Origin: Henriciella sp.
GTDB taxonomy: Bacteria; Pseudomonadota; Alphaproteobacteria; Caulobacterales; Hyphomonadaceae
DNA length: 41,678 nt
Direction: 5' to 3'
Assembly (NCBI GenBank): GCA_013214545.1
Contig: JABSQB010000028.1
Coordinates: forward strand, 1-41,678
The notes beneath the pieces are model-generated. The model did not search any database. It worked only from the letters and a program-made list of their open reading frames with translations, and had not been told where the DNA came from. Position numbers and translations under genes: made by a program. This document shows positions 16,441-25,928 of this stretch, one piece after another. Each line of letters begins with the position of its first letter. Within the stretch, counting starts at the first letter, position 1.

Positions 16441-17813
16441 TGAGTGAAAAAACAGTTCTTCTCGCTGAAGACGATGCCAGCATCCGTCTGATCGTCAACC
16501 AGACTTTGGTCACCGCCGGGTATGCGGTGCGCGCCACCAGTTCCCCGGAAGCGCTCGAGCGGTGGGTTCGCAATGGCGAAGGTGATGTCGTGGTCACCGA
16601 TGTCTACCTGACCGACACGCCGATTTTTGAGCTTCTGCCCTCTTTCAAGCTCGTCCGGCCGGAACTGCCGATCATCGTCATGAGCGGTCAGAATACGATC
16701 CTGACGGCCGCCTCGGCGGCGCAGCACGGCGCCTATGATTATTTGCCGAAACCGTTTGACATCGATCAACTGACCGATCTCGTCGGACGGGCGCTGAGCG
16801 ACGCTAAATCAACGCAAGTCGCAGCCGCCAAAAAGCCAATCAGCGATGCGAGCGGCAACGCGGCTGTGCCGCTGGTCGGGCGATCGGCCGTGATGCAAGA
16901 TGTGTATCGCATCATCTCGCGCGTCATGAACACGGATCTGACGGTGCTGATTGAAGGTGAGTCGGGAACCGGCAAGGAGCTCGCCGCGCGCGCCGTTCAC
17001 GATCTTGGCGAGTCGCGCACCGGACCGTTCCATTCTCTCGATCTGTCCATGCGCCCCCCGCAGGAAGTCAATGCGGAACTATTCGGCACAGAAGACGCGC
17101 CAGGGATCGCATTTGATCGCCAGGCAACGATCTATCTCGATGAAGTCGGCGACCTGTCTCAGGAAGCGCAGACCCAATTGGTCAAACTGATGCGCGAAGA
17201 AGGCGGGGCGCGCATCATTGCGTCGACGCGCCAGCCGCTATCAGCGCTGGTCGAAGCCGGTGAGTTTCGAGAGGACCTCTATTATCGGATGAATGTCGTG
17301 CGGATAGAGATGCCGCCACTGCGCCGTCGCAAGGATGACATTCCCGAATTGGTCAAAGCCTTCCTCATTCGTGCTGAGGCACGCGGCCTCGCGCCGAAAC
17401 AAGTGGCTAAGCCTGCGATGGAACTGATGATGGCCTATGACTGGCCTGGAAACGTCCGAGAGCTTGAGAACCTGATCTTCCGTCTTGCAGCGTTGAGCCC
17501 CGACGCCACCATCACTCAGCGCGACATCGAACGCGAATTGCGGGCCGAGACGCTGAAAGAGCAGGGGCCTGACGCCTCTTTGGAGAGCGAGATTGAAACT
17601 TTGCTGCATCGCTATGTCATGGCCGACTTACTCCAGGGCGGCGAAGAGGACGGCAAAATCTACCACAATGTGCTCGAGCAAGTGGAGCGACCGCTGATCA
17701 AACTGGCGCTCAGCGTCACCTCCGGCAACAAATTACGCACCGCCGCGTTGCTCGGCGTGAACCGAAATACCTTGCGCGCCCGTATGGGTGTGCTGGGAAT
17801 GACAGATGACTGA
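16440..17813 (+). CDS. ntrC: Nitrogen regulator NtrC lacking the GAFTGA and L2 loops
   Basis: This is the response regulator of the NtrB/NtrC pair (457 residues). The receiver has D54 in VVTDVYL and K104 in YLPKPFD. The AAA+ domain has Walker A GESGTGKE (173-180), Walker B TIYLDEVGDL (230-239) and the arginine-finger region FREDLYYRMN. A Fis-type helix-turn-helix ends the protein (about 418-452). The GAFTGA loop that touches sigma-54 is absent: only about 16 residues separate ELFG from LDE, against about 26 in E. coli NtrC. The second loop before RIIAST is also about 11 residues short. ATP hydrolysis residues look intact. Such proteins are known from Rhodobacter capsulatus and Caulobacter and work with the housekeeping sigma factor; that reading is inferred here. 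Confidence 0.93.
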   Translation: MSEKTVLLAEDDASIRLIVNQTLVTAGYAVRATSSPEALERWVRNGEGDVVVTDVYLTDTPIFELLPSFKLVRPELPIIVMSGQNTILTAASAAQHGAYDYLPKPFDIDQLTDLVGRALSDAKSTQVAAAKKPISDASGNAAVPLVGRSAVMQDVYRIISRVMNTDLTVLIEGESGTGKELAARAVHDLGESRTGPFHSLDLSMRPPQEVNAELFGTEDAPGIAFDRQATIYLDEVGDLSQEAQTQLVKLMREEGGARIIASTRQPLSALVEAGEFREDLYYRMNVVRIEMPPLRRRKDDIPELVKAFLIRAEARGLAPKQVAKPAMELMMAYDWPGNVRELENLIFRLAALSPDATITQRDIERELRAETLKEQGPDASLESEIETLLHRYVMADLLQGGEEDGKIYHNVLEQVERPLIKLALSVTSGNKLRTAALLGVNRNTLRARMGVLGMTDD

Positions 17814-17861
17814 TTGACGTAAGGGACAAGTGTTGCTCTAAATCACCACTGTTGCTGTTTG

Positions 17862-20093
17862 GTGACAGTGTGTGTGTTTGAGGTCCCGTATTTGGCGTCC
17901 AGCGTATTAGCCACTCTCAGACGTAATGGTGGGCTTTGGTTCCAGGGCCTGTTTGTGCTCGCCGCTGTCGGCGGCGCAGCTGCAACAATTATTGCGCTAG
18001 GCCGCAGTCGCCCCACGGATCCAATTCCAGAAGGTCTGATGTTCCTGCTGATCGGGAACATGGTGATCCTGGTTGTTCTCGCGGGGCTCATCGTTTCGCG
18101 CTACTTGTCGATTCGCAAACAACAGGCGCAGGGTAGCGGCCGCCTGACCCGCCGCTTCATGCTGCTGTTCGGAACCGTCGCGCTCATTCCTGCGGTGATT
18201 GTTTCACTGTTCCTCTGGCTGACCATTGCGCGCGGGATCGATACCTGGCTGGGCGATACAGTGCTGACGCTCGTTGATGAGATCGGCACGATTACGGCCG
18301 AGAGCGGCGAGCAATTTGCAGCGCAGTTCGAGGCAGATGCCGAAGCTGTTGCTGACGATGTCGATGCGTCCGCGGGCGGGTTCCAGGCCAATCCGGAAGC
18401 CTTTGAAACCATATTCAGCGTACTCGCTACGTATCGCGAATTCTCCGCCGCCTACATTATTGATCGCAACGGCTATCCGCTGGCAATTGCTGAGAATATG
18501 AGCTCACCCAATCACTATGGGCGTCCGGCAGCTGAATATTTCGACGCGGCGGATCGCGGTGAAACGGTTGCCGTGCTCCGTCCGCAAGCTGGCTATACAT
18601 TCGCTTTGCAGCGCCTGGAGAACTATGGTGCGAGTTATCTCTATCTCGCGAGGCCGGTGGATCCGGAGCTGTTTGCCCGCCTCGATCGGGCTCGGGCGGC
18701 AGGCACCAATTACCGCCTCGCGCAGCAACGCAGCAATGAGATCCGAACGCTGTTCGTGGTGTCCTACCTGCAGATCGTTGCGCTGGTCCTGCTTCTTTCC
18801 GTCCGCCTGGCGCAGGAAATTTCGGAGCGCATTTCACGGCCGATTGGACGCCTCGCCAGCGCCGCGCTCGACGTGAGTGAAGGACGCCGGGGAGTCTCTG
18901 TTCCGCTGCCGGAGTCTGATGACGAAGTGCGGGCGCTTTCGAACTCCTTCAACATGATGACGCGGCAGCTCGATGAGCGCCGCGATGATCTCGTCTCAGC
19001 GCGCGAAGAAGCTGAAGAACGCCGGCGCTTCCTGGAAACCCTGCTCGTGGAGCTCAGCTCTGGCGTTATCCGGATCGATTCGGCTGGGATCGTCACGATT
19101 GCCAACCGGTCAGCAGAGAACCTTCTGGATCAGGGGCAGTTGGAAGGCCGTCTTTTGCCAGAAGTGAACCCGGAAATCTGGAGTCGCGTCGAAGAGGTGC
19201 ACTCGCGCCGCAGCCAGGACGAGACCTTCATCAATATGATGACCGAAGACGGTCTGCGTCACGTGCGTCTGAAGGTCACCTCAGATACGGTCGGCGGCTA
19301 TGTCATCACGCTCGACGATACGACCCGCCTGATCTCAGCTCAGCGTCAGATGGCCTGGCGCGATGTGGCGCGGCGGATCGCACATGAAATCCGCAACCCA
19401 CTGACGCCGATCCAGCTCTCGACTGAGCGCATTCGTCGCCGCTATGGCGATAAGATCGATGACGAAGACGGCGTGTTCCAGCGCTGTATCAACACGATCC
19501 TCCGACAGGTCTCAGACATTGGCCGCATGGTTCAGGAGTTTTCTGATTTTGCGCGGATGCCGAAGCCAACGCCAATCCGGTTTGATCTCGCCGCTCTAAT
19601 CACGGACGTCGTTTTCGCGCAGCGCGTGGTGCATCCAGACTACAAATTCGTCCTGACGATGCCGGAAGAGGGTCTGGAAATGCTGGGCGACGAACGCCTG
19701 CTCGGACAGGCTTTGACGAATATCGTCAAGAATGCCGCCGAAGCCCTGTCGCGCCGCCCGGAAACAGACGAAACGCAGGGCCAGGTGAGCGTTACCGTCG
19801 AGAAGTCTGAAGCCGACGGGCTGATCCAGTTCGCCATTGAAGACAATGGCCCGGGTTTCCCTGAAGAGGCCCGCGATCAGCTGCTCGAGCCCTATGTGAC
19901 GGCCCGCGAAGGCGGAACTGGACTGGGACTTGCGATCGTTAATCGCGTCATCATGGACCATGGCGGCAGCGTGCAGCTTCTCGAACCTTCACACGGGGCC
20001 CGGGGGGCCATCGTGAAAATTGTTCTTCCACACAGTCTGGCCAGCGCGGCGGACGCAGAACATCAGCCTTTGGAGTATGCCAATGAGTACTGA
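17862..20093 (+). CDS. ntrY: Membrane sensor histidine kinase NtrY
   Basis: NtrY senses nitrogen/redox-linked signals and phosphorylates NtrX. It is about 743 residues with start GTG 17862; an in-frame TTG sits immediately before. Hydrophobic segments lie near 27-48, 58-82, 105-125 and 295-318, with a periplasmic sensory region between the last two. A HAMP domain follows (RISRPIGRLASAALDVSEG, about 320-372), then a coiled stretch and a PAS domain (about 390-480). The phospho-acceptor box RRIAHEIRNPLTPIQLS has His near residue 508. The ATPase domain has NIVKNAAEAL, DNGPGFP and GGTGLGLAIV. The ntrC stop is 48 bases upstream. The ntrX start lies inside its last codons. Confidence 0.94.
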   Translation: MTVCVFEVPYLASSVLATLRRNGGLWFQGLFVLAAVGGAAATIIALGRSRPTDPIPEGLMFLLIGNMVILVVLAGLIVSRYLSIRKQQAQGSGRLTRRFMLLFGTVALIPAVIVSLFLWLTIARGIDTWLGDTVLTLVDEIGTITAESGEQFAAQFEADAEAVADDVDASAGGFQANPEAFETIFSVLATYREFSAAYIIDRNGYPLAIAENMSSPNHYGRPAAEYFDAADRGETVAVLRPQAGYTFALQRLENYGASYLYLARPVDPELFARLDRARAAGTNYRLAQQRSNEIRTLFVVSYLQIVALVLLLSVRLAQEISERISRPIGRLASAALDVSEGRRGVSVPLPESDDEVRALSNSFNMMTRQLDERRDDLVSAREEAEERRRFLETLLVELSSGVIRIDSAGIVTIANRSAENLLDQGQLEGRLLPEVNPEIWSRVEEVHSRRSQDETFINMMTEDGLRHVRLKVTSDTVGGYVITLDDTTRLISAQRQMAWRDVARRIAHEIRNPLTPIQLSTERIRRRYGDKIDDEDGVFQRCINTILRQVSDIGRMVQEFSDFARMPKPTPIRFDLAALITDVVFAQRVVHPDYKFVLTMPEEGLEMLGDERLLGQALTNIVKNAAEALSRRPETDETQGQVSVTVEKSEADGLIQFAIEDNGPGFPEEARDQLLEPYVTAREGGTGLGLAIVNRVIMDHGGSVQLLEPSHGARGAIVKIVLPHSLASAADAEHQPLEYANEY

Positions 20094-21474
20094 CATCCTC
20101 GTCGTAGATGACGAACCTGATATCCGCGAACTGATTGCCGGCGTTCTGGAAGATGATGGCCATGGGGTCCGCGTCGCGGCCACGGCTGAGCGAGCGATTG
20201 AAGAAGTGCGGAGCCGAACGCCAAGCCTGGTTGTGCTCGATGTCTGGCTGCAAGGCAGTGACATGGATGGCCTGTCAGTTCTGAAATATCTCAAGACCAT
20301 CGATCCGCTGCTGCCGGTGATCGTGATTAGTGGTCACGGCAATGTGGAAACCGCCGTCGCCGCCATCCGACGCGGCGCTTATGATTTCATTGAGAAGCCG
20401 TTCAAGGCTGACCGCTTGTTGCACCTGGTGTCTCGCGCGATTGAGTCTTCAAAGCTCAAGCGGGAAAATGAGGCGCTGAAGAGCCACAGTTTCTCTGTTT
20501 CTGACTGGATTGGCACCAGCGGCGCCGCGCAGGCCCTGAGAGCTCACATCGAAAAAGTCGCGCCAACCAATTCGCGGGTTCTGGTGTCTGGTGAGGCTGG
20601 CGTCGGCAAAGAACTGTGCGCCAAGCTTATTCACGAAAATTCGCGCCGCGCTGGCGGTCCCTTCATTGCCGTGAACGCCGCCAATATCGCACCTGAGCAG
20701 ATGGAACGCGAGCTGTTTGGTGAGGAAGACAATGCTGGCATGCCGGTCAAGATTGGCGTGTTTGAACAGGCCCATGGCGGGACGCTGCTACTCGATGAGG
20801 TCGGCGACATGCCGCTCGGCACGCAGAGCAAGATCCTGCGCGTTTTGACGGAACAGCGCTTCCAGCGCGTCGGCGGCGGCTCAGACGTCAGTGTTGATGT
20901 TCGCGTGATGTCATCCTCGACCCGCGATCTGGAAGAGGCGATCGCCGCGCAGGGCTTCCGCAAGGATCTATATTATCGCTTGAATGTGGTACCGCTCAGC
21001 GTGCCATCGCTGGCGGATCGCCGCGACGATATTCCGGCGCTGGTGGATTATTTCAGCGCCCGGATCGCGGATTCCTCTGGTTTGACCCCGCGCGCCTTCA
21101 GTGAAGAAGCCATTGCGGTGCTGCAATCGATGAACTGGCCCGGAAATGTGCGTCAGTTGCGGAACCTGGTGGAGCGCGTTCTGATTCTGTCTCGGGACAG
21201 CAATAGCGGAGTGGTGAGTGTCGATGAGCTGCCGCTTGATCGCGGTGCAGGCGAAAGCGGCGATGCCATGGGCGTCTCAGCCGACTTTGTCGGTCTCTCG
21301 CTGCGTGACGCGCGGGAGCAGTTTGAGCGTGATTATCTTTCGCTTCAGATCACTCGGTTTGACGGCAATATCTCGCGGACTGCGGAGTTTATTGGTATGG
21401 AACGCTCGGCTCTACACCGAAAATTAAAGGCGCTTGGGGTAAATGCCTCAGCGAGTCGCACGGAAAACCGGTAA
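20083..21474 (+). CDS. ntrX: Response regulator NtrX without GAFTGA
   Basis: This is the partner regulator of NtrY (463 residues). The receiver has D53 in VVLDVWLQG and K105 in IEKPFK. The AAA+ domain has GEAGVGKE (170-177) and Walker B TLLLDEVGDMP (about 234-244). The second sigma-54-facing loop (RFQRVGGGSDVSVDVRV) is kept, but the GAFTGA position reads EEDNAGMPVKIGVFEQ. A Fis-type helix ends the protein (ISRTAEFIGMERSALHRKLK). Absence of GAFTGA is a known feature of alphaproteobacterial NtrX. ATG 20083 with GGAG at 20072-20075 is chosen; it overlaps ntrY by 11 bases. trkA starts on the base after its stop. Confidence 0.94.
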   Translation: MSTDILVVDDEPDIRELIAGVLEDDGHGVRVAATAERAIEEVRSRTPSLVVLDVWLQGSDMDGLSVLKYLKTIDPLLPVIVISGHGNVETAVAAIRRGAYDFIEKPFKADRLLHLVSRAIESSKLKRENEALKSHSFSVSDWIGTSGAAQALRAHIEKVAPTNSRVLVSGEAGVGKELCAKLIHENSRRAGGPFIAVNAANIAPEQMERELFGEEDNAGMPVKIGVFEQAHGGTLLLDEVGDMPLGTQSKILRVLTEQRFQRVGGGSDVSVDVRVMSSSTRDLEEAIAAQGFRKDLYYRLNVVPLSVPSLADRRDDIPALVDYFSARIADSSGLTPRAFSEEAIAVLQSMNWPGNVRQLRNLVERVLILSRDSNSGVVSVDELPLDRGAGESGDAMGVSADFVGLSLRDAREQFERDYLSLQITRFDGNISRTAEFIGMERSALHRKLKALGVNASASRTENR

Positions 21475-22848
21475 ATGCGTGTTATCATTTGTGGTGCAGG
21501 CCGCGTCGGGCAGGGCATTGCCCGCCATTTGGCGCTTGAGCATCACGACATCACCATGATCGACGAGAATGACGATCTGATCGAACAGGTTCAGATCGAT
21601 TATGACGTGCGCGGTGTCGTCGGCCACGCGGCGCATCCGAATGTGTTGCGTGCAGCTGGCGCCGATGCGGCTGAAATGCTGATCGCGGTGACGCATTTCG
21701 ATGAGATCAATATGGTGATCTGTCAGGTCGCAGACACGCTGTTCTCGGTCCCGACCAAAATCGCCCGTGTTCGCGCCCAGGCCTATCTCGACGCCGAGAA
21801 TTCAGAGCTGTTCTCCAAATCTGCGCTGCCCATCGATCTGATCATCTCACCGGAGATTGAGGTCGGGGAAGCCATCTTGCGGCGCATTCGGGCGCCAAGT
21901 GCGGTCTCCAGCATCTCCTTTGAAGCCGGTGAGCTGCAAGTGCTCGGCATGAAAGTGCAAGAGGACAGTCCGTTGCTTGAAACGGCACTGGACCAGATCT
22001 CCGGCCTTTTCCCGGATCTCGGCGCCCGCGTCGTCGGCATCAAGCGTGGGGCATCGGTGTTCGCACCGCGCGGCAATGACCAGCTGCAGCCAGCCGATAC
22101 CGCTTATGTCGCTGTATCGCGGGACTCCACGCCGCGGCTCAACAAATTGTTCAATCGCGACATCAATGAGCATAAACGCGTCGTCATCGTCGGCGGCGGC
22201 AATGTTGGTCTCTATGTCGCAAGCCAGCTCGAACGCGAAGGCAATGTCCGCGTCCGCATTATCGAAGCGGACTCTGAAAAAGCCGACGTTGCGGTTTCAG
22301 CGCTCAAGCAAACCATTGTCATTCATGGCGATGGCCTTGCCCGCGATGTTCTTGAAGAGGCTGGCGCAGACCAGGCCGATATCGTCATCGCCGTCACCAA
22401 TGACGACAAGACCAATATGTTGATCGGCAAGCTCGCCAAACAGATTGGTGCGCGCCGGACGCATGCTCTGGTCAATGCCTATGAGCTGGTCGCGATTTCC
22501 CAGGACTTGGACATCGATGCAGTGCTCGACCCGCGCGCGCTCAGTGTCTCCAAAATCCTCACCAAACTGCGCCGCGGTCGCATTCTGTCTGTAGAGTCCC
22601 TGGAAGGCGGTATGGCAGAGATCGCAGAAGGCGTAACGCTCGACTCGTCCCCCCTGATCGGCAAGCCAATCGACTATGCGCACCTGCCAGATGGCGTGAC
22701 CTCGGCCGCGATTATCCGCGACGGCGAGATTCTCTTTCCGACATCAGCCACCACGGTTCAGACGGATGACCGCTTGTTGATGTTCTATGAAACCAGCGCG
22801 ACGCGAAAAGTGGAGCAATTCTTCCGAGTCAGCGCTGATTTCTTCTAG
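21475..22848 (+). CDS. trkA: Trk system potassium uptake protein TrkA
   Basis: TrkA is the cytoplasmic, nucleotide-binding gating subunit of the Trk K+ transporter. The 457 residues form two RCK repeats, each with a Rossmann motif: MRVIICGAGRVGQGIA at residue 1 and VVIVGGGNVGLYVASQ near 235. TrkA-C domains follow each (FEAGELQVLGMKV near 145; ESLEGGMAEIAEG near 375). NAD(H) or ATP binding is expected. The start ATG follows the ntrX TAA without a gap, so translation is probably coupled. In many alphaproteobacteria trkA directly follows ntrX; here its membrane partner TrkH is next in line. Confidence 0.95.
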   Translation: MRVIICGAGRVGQGIARHLALEHHDITMIDENDDLIEQVQIDYDVRGVVGHAAHPNVLRAAGADAAEMLIAVTHFDEINMVICQVADTLFSVPTKIARVRAQAYLDAENSELFSKSALPIDLIISPEIEVGEAILRRIRAPSAVSSISFEAGELQVLGMKVQEDSPLLETALDQISGLFPDLGARVVGIKRGASVFAPRGNDQLQPADTAYVAVSRDSTPRLNKLFNRDINEHKRVVIVGGGNVGLYVASQLEREGNVRVRIIEADSEKADVAVSALKQTIVIHGDGLARDVLEEAGADQADIVIAVTNDDKTNMLIGKLAKQIGARRTHALVNAYELVAISQDLDIDAVLDPRALSVSKILTKLRRGRILSVESLEGGMAEIAEGVTLDSSPLIGKPIDYAHLPDGVTSAAIIRDGEILFPTSATTVQTDDRLLMFYETSATRKVEQFFRVSADFF

Positions 22849-22862
22849 GCGAGGATAGTTTC

Positions 22863-24272
22863 GTGAACCACCTGGCCATTGTTCGAGTGATCTCCACGAT
22901 TGCGCTGGGCTTTTCAGGCTTGTTTCTGGTGACGTTTCTCGTGGCGCTGGCGTCCGGCGAAGCGGCGCAGCAAATGGTATTCGCGGGCGCCGGCGCGACC
23001 GTGGGGGGCTTCGGTGCAACCGTACTTCTGCTTACAGACAAGCCAAAACGGCGCGCACATGCCCGTGACGGGCTTGCGGTTGCGATTCTGTTTTGGATTG
23101 TTGGCGGGCTTATCGCCTCAATCCCGTTCTTCGACTATATCGGCGCGCCCAATTTGCTGGCCGCCTTCTATGAAAGCGTCTCCAATCTCTCCACCACGGG
23201 CCATAGCCAGGTGGATCCTGCGCTCAATCCTATGCCGACAAGTATCTTCGTCTGGCGCGCGCTTTTGCACCTGATCGGGGCCATCGCGAGCGTAGCCATC
23301 GCGGCGACCGTGTTCTCCGGGCTCAACCTTGGTGGCCCGGGCGTTCATCGCAATCGCTTCTTCAGCGAACCAGAGGGCAGCTTTTTTGACCCAGTGCCGC
23401 GCGTTGTTCGGGTCAGCGCCATCCTGATTCTAAGCAGCACGATTGTACTGTCCGCGCTTTTGCTCGCGATTGGACTGGCGCCACGCGATGCGCTCGCTGG
23501 CGCGGTCAGCGCGATCACAACAGGATTGGTCGATCCGGCCGCGTCCACAACTGGACCAGCAGGAGGGGCTTTGCACTCCGCGCTGTTATGGATCGGCCTG
23601 GTTATTGGCACGCTTGGGCTGATCGCCATTGATGGCGCCGGGCAGGGGCGCGTTCGGGCGGTGCCATTTGATCCGGAAACCCTTGCCTGGTTCGGGACAC
23701 TGGTTTTGATCACAGTTCTCGCCTTTCTCGCCGGTCTCCCGCTTCTGGAAAGCCTTGGCTGGGCGACGTCATCGCTATCCACCAGCGGGATAGCGCTCAG
23801 CGATCCGCAGCAGTTCTCGCGGCTTCCAATGGTCCTCGTCCTGTTCCCGGTGCTGATAGGCGGATCAGCTCTGTCGGCAGCAGGCGGCTTCAAACTGGCG
23901 CGTCTGATCATTCTGACCCGGCGTGTGGCGCTGGAATTCGTACAGCTTGGCTATCGCGGCAGTGTACAGCACTTCAAATTCAGAGGCCGTCGTCAGTCAG
24001 AGCGGACTGTGATGGGCGTCTGGGTCTATCTGGTTGGCTATATTGTCGCCTGCACCATCGGAACGCTTTTATTGAGCGCCGCAGGCCTCGCTTTCGACGA
24101 TGCGATTCGCGCTGGCATTGGTAGTCTGTCGAATGCTGGGCATGTGCTGACGGGGATCAATGCTGATCTTTCTGCCACGGCACAGATCTGCACAGTTCTG
24201 GGCATGATTTTGGGGCGATTGGAAGTAATTGCGCTGATTCCTGCGCTAAATCCAACTTTTTGGCAACGTTAG
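22863..24272 (+). CDS. trkH: Trk potassium transporter membrane subunit TrkH
   Basis: This is the K+-translocating membrane subunit that pairs with TrkA. Of 469 residues most are hydrophobic, with about ten helices. Four P-loop selectivity-filter segments with a central glycine are visible: LSTTGHSQVD near residue 115, ITTGLVDPA near 222, LSTSGIALS near 305 and SLSNAGHVL near 425. This is the TrkH/TrkG/KtrB layout. The start is GTG 22863, with GAGGAT 9-14 bases upstream in the 14-base gap after trkA. The protein ends in NPTFWQR, a family-typical C-terminus. Confidence 0.94.
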   Translation: MNHLAIVRVISTIALGFSGLFLVTFLVALASGEAAQQMVFAGAGATVGGFGATVLLLTDKPKRRAHARDGLAVAILFWIVGGLIASIPFFDYIGAPNLLAAFYESVSNLSTTGHSQVDPALNPMPTSIFVWRALLHLIGAIASVAIAATVFSGLNLGGPGVHRNRFFSEPEGSFFDPVPRVVRVSAILILSSTIVLSALLLAIGLAPRDALAGAVSAITTGLVDPAASTTGPAGGALHSALLWIGLVIGTLGLIAIDGAGQGRVRAVPFDPETLAWFGTLVLITVLAFLAGLPLLESLGWATSSLSTSGIALSDPQQFSRLPMVLVLFPVLIGGSALSAAGGFKLARLIILTRRVALEFVQLGYRGSVQHFKFRGRRQSERTVMGVWVYLVGYIVACTIGTLLLSAAGLAFDDAIRAGIGSLSNAGHVLTGINADLSATAQICTVLGMILGRLEVIALIPALNPTFWQR

Positions 24273-24342
24273 ACCGCCTTTCCCTTGCAAACGGAGGTCA
24301 ATCGTTATAGCGGCTGCAATATAAAAGAAGGGCAGACAAACA

Positions 24343-24585
24343 ATGTCTTCAGATAAAAAGCAGAACCTCCAGGATACTTTCCTAAATGCAGTCCGCAAAT
24401 CCAAGACTCCTTTGACGATTTTCCTCGTCAATGGCGTGAAGTTGCAGGGCGTCGTCACTTGGTTTGACAACTTTTGTGTGTTGCTGCGCGGCGATGGTCG
24501 CCCACCGCAGCTGGTTTACAAGCACGCAATCTCTACGATCGCACCAGGTGCGCATGTTCAGCTCTTCGATGAAGAAGATAGCTAG
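24343..24585 (+). CDS. hfq: RNA chaperone Hfq
   Basis: Hfq forms a hexameric Sm ring that helps small RNAs pair with mRNAs. The 80-residue protein has the Sm1 region ([28 protein letters not shown]) and the Sm2 signature YKHAIST near residue 58. The proximal-face residues Q8/F42-like positions (FDNFCVLL) are kept. The C-terminal tail is short ([13 protein letters not shown]), as usual in Alphaproteobacteria. AAGAAGGGCAG lies upstream of ATG 24343. The 70-base gap after trkH may hold a promoter, with a possible -35 TTGCAA at 24285-24290, but no -10 is at good spacing. hflX follows 5 bases later, the classic hfq-hflX pair. Confidence 0.97.
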   Translation: MSSDKKQNLQDTFLNAVRKSKTPLTIFLVNGVKLQGVVTWFDNFCVLLRGDGRPPQLVYKHAISTIAPGAHVQLFDEEDS

Positions 24586-24590
24586 AGCAT

Positions 24591-25928
24591 TTGACGCAAA
24601 AACCGATTGATCTCGAACAACCGCCTGAAATGGCGGGGATCATCATTCCATGGACGCACGTTGCCGATCGCCCCGGAGACGAGCGGCTGTCTGAAACAGC
24701 GGGTCTCGTTGAGGCGCTCGGCTGCGAGCTCGCTTTCCTGCGCGCCGAACAAGTGCGGAAGCCGACGCCAGGCTATCTGTTATCAGGTGGTTTGCTGGAT
24801 CGTCTGATCATGGACGTGAAGGGCTATGACTGCTCTATGGTCATCATTGATGCGTCGCTGACCCCGATCCAGCAGCGTAATCTCGAAACCAAGCTCGGCG
24901 TCAAAGTCATCGATCGAACCGGATTGATCCTCGAGATCTTTGGTCTGCGCGCGCGCACCAAAGAGGGTACATTACAGGTCGAACTGGCGCGCTTGCTCTA
25001 TGAGCGCTCACGCCTGGTGCGGACCTGGACCCACCTTGAGCGCCAGCGCGGAGGCCGCGGCTTCCTCGGCGGTCCGGGGGAGACGCAGCTCGAGGCCGAC
25101 AAACGGATGATTGATCGCGCCGTTGGCCGCCTGCGAAGGGATCTCGAGGACGTGAAGCGTACGCGCCGGGTGCAACGCGAGGGTCGCAAGCGCCGTGACA
25201 GCCGCGTCGTCGCGCTGGTTGGCTACACCAATGCCGGCAAGTCGACCCTGTTCAATCGCCTCACCGGCGCCGACGTGATGGCCAAGGACATGCCATTTGC
25301 GACGCTCGACACCACGATCAGAAAACTCGACCTGCCTGTTTTGGGTGAGGCGAGCCTCGTGGATACGGTTGGATTCATCTCAGATCTTCCGACCCACCTC
25401 GTCGATAGTTTCCGCGCCACACTGGAAGAGGCGCTCGAAGCAGATCTTCTGATCCATGTGCGCGACCGCTCCAGCGATGCAGATGAGGACCAAAAGCGAG
25501 ATGTGCTCGACGTGTTGCAGCAACTGGCAGAACTGGAACGGGTTGAGCTCCCGCCAATGATCGAGGTCTGGAACAAGATTGATCTCGTCCCCGATTTCGT
25601 GCGCGACGGTTTGATGGCTGAATTGGAGCGCACACAGGATCGACTGGTCGCGGTGCCCGTGTCTGCCATCACCGGGGAAGGCGTCGATGAGCTGATCCAG
25701 GCGATTGAAGATGTCCTGGACCAAGGCCGCGCGCGCTTCCAGGCACACCTGACGAACAAGGATGGGGCGTTTCGGGCGTGGCTTTATGAGAACACTCAGG
25801 TCGAGGATGAAACCTACTCCGATACAGGCGAAGTGAGCCTGACTCTGAGCCTTACCAAGGATGAATTCGGACGCCTCGCCGCCCGTTTTCCGAAACAGCT
25901 GAACACACAGATCGAGAAAGTCGATTAG
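24591..25928 (+). CDS. hflX: Ribosome-associated GTPase HflX
   Basis: HflX is a GTPase that splits stalled or heat-damaged 70S ribosomes. The 445 residues comprise an N-terminal HflX domain and a helical linker (QLEADKRMIDRAVGRL, RRVQREGRKRR), preceded by the conserved RGGRGFLGGPGETQLE near residue 145. The G domain has G1 GYTNAGKSTL near 208, G3 DTVGFISDLP near 258 and G4 NKID near 328. The start appears to be TTG 24591; the next in-frame ATG is 24630 and would remove 13 poorly conserved residues. Its stop is followed at once by the ATG of the frameshifted DUF3088-like gene. Confidence 0.94.
   Translation: MTQKPIDLEQPPEMAGIIIPWTHVADRPGDERLSETAGLVEALGCELAFLRAEQVRKPTPGYLLSGGLLDRLIMDVKGYDCSMVIIDASLTPIQQRNLETKLGVKVIDRTGLILEIFGLRARTKEGTLQVELARLLYERSRLVRTWTHLERQRGGRGFLGGPGETQLEADKRMIDRAVGRLRRDLEDVKRTRRVQREGRKRRDSRVVALVGYTNAGKSTLFNRLTGADVMAKDMPFATLDTTIRKLDLPVLGEASLVDTVGFISDLPTHLVDSFRATLEEALEADLLIHVRDRSSDADEDQKRDVLDVLQQLAELERVELPPMIEVWNKIDLVPDFVRDGLMAELERTQDRLVAVPVSAITGEGVDELIQAIEDVLDQGRARFQAHLTNKDGAFRAWLYENTQVEDETYSDTGEVSLTLSLTKDEFGRLAARFPKQLNTQIEKVD

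Noticed and set aside
24246-24470. Minus-strand 74-codon frame over the hfq start
   Set aside because: It covers the hfq leader and first codons on the wrong strand, and shows no ribosome site or family signal.
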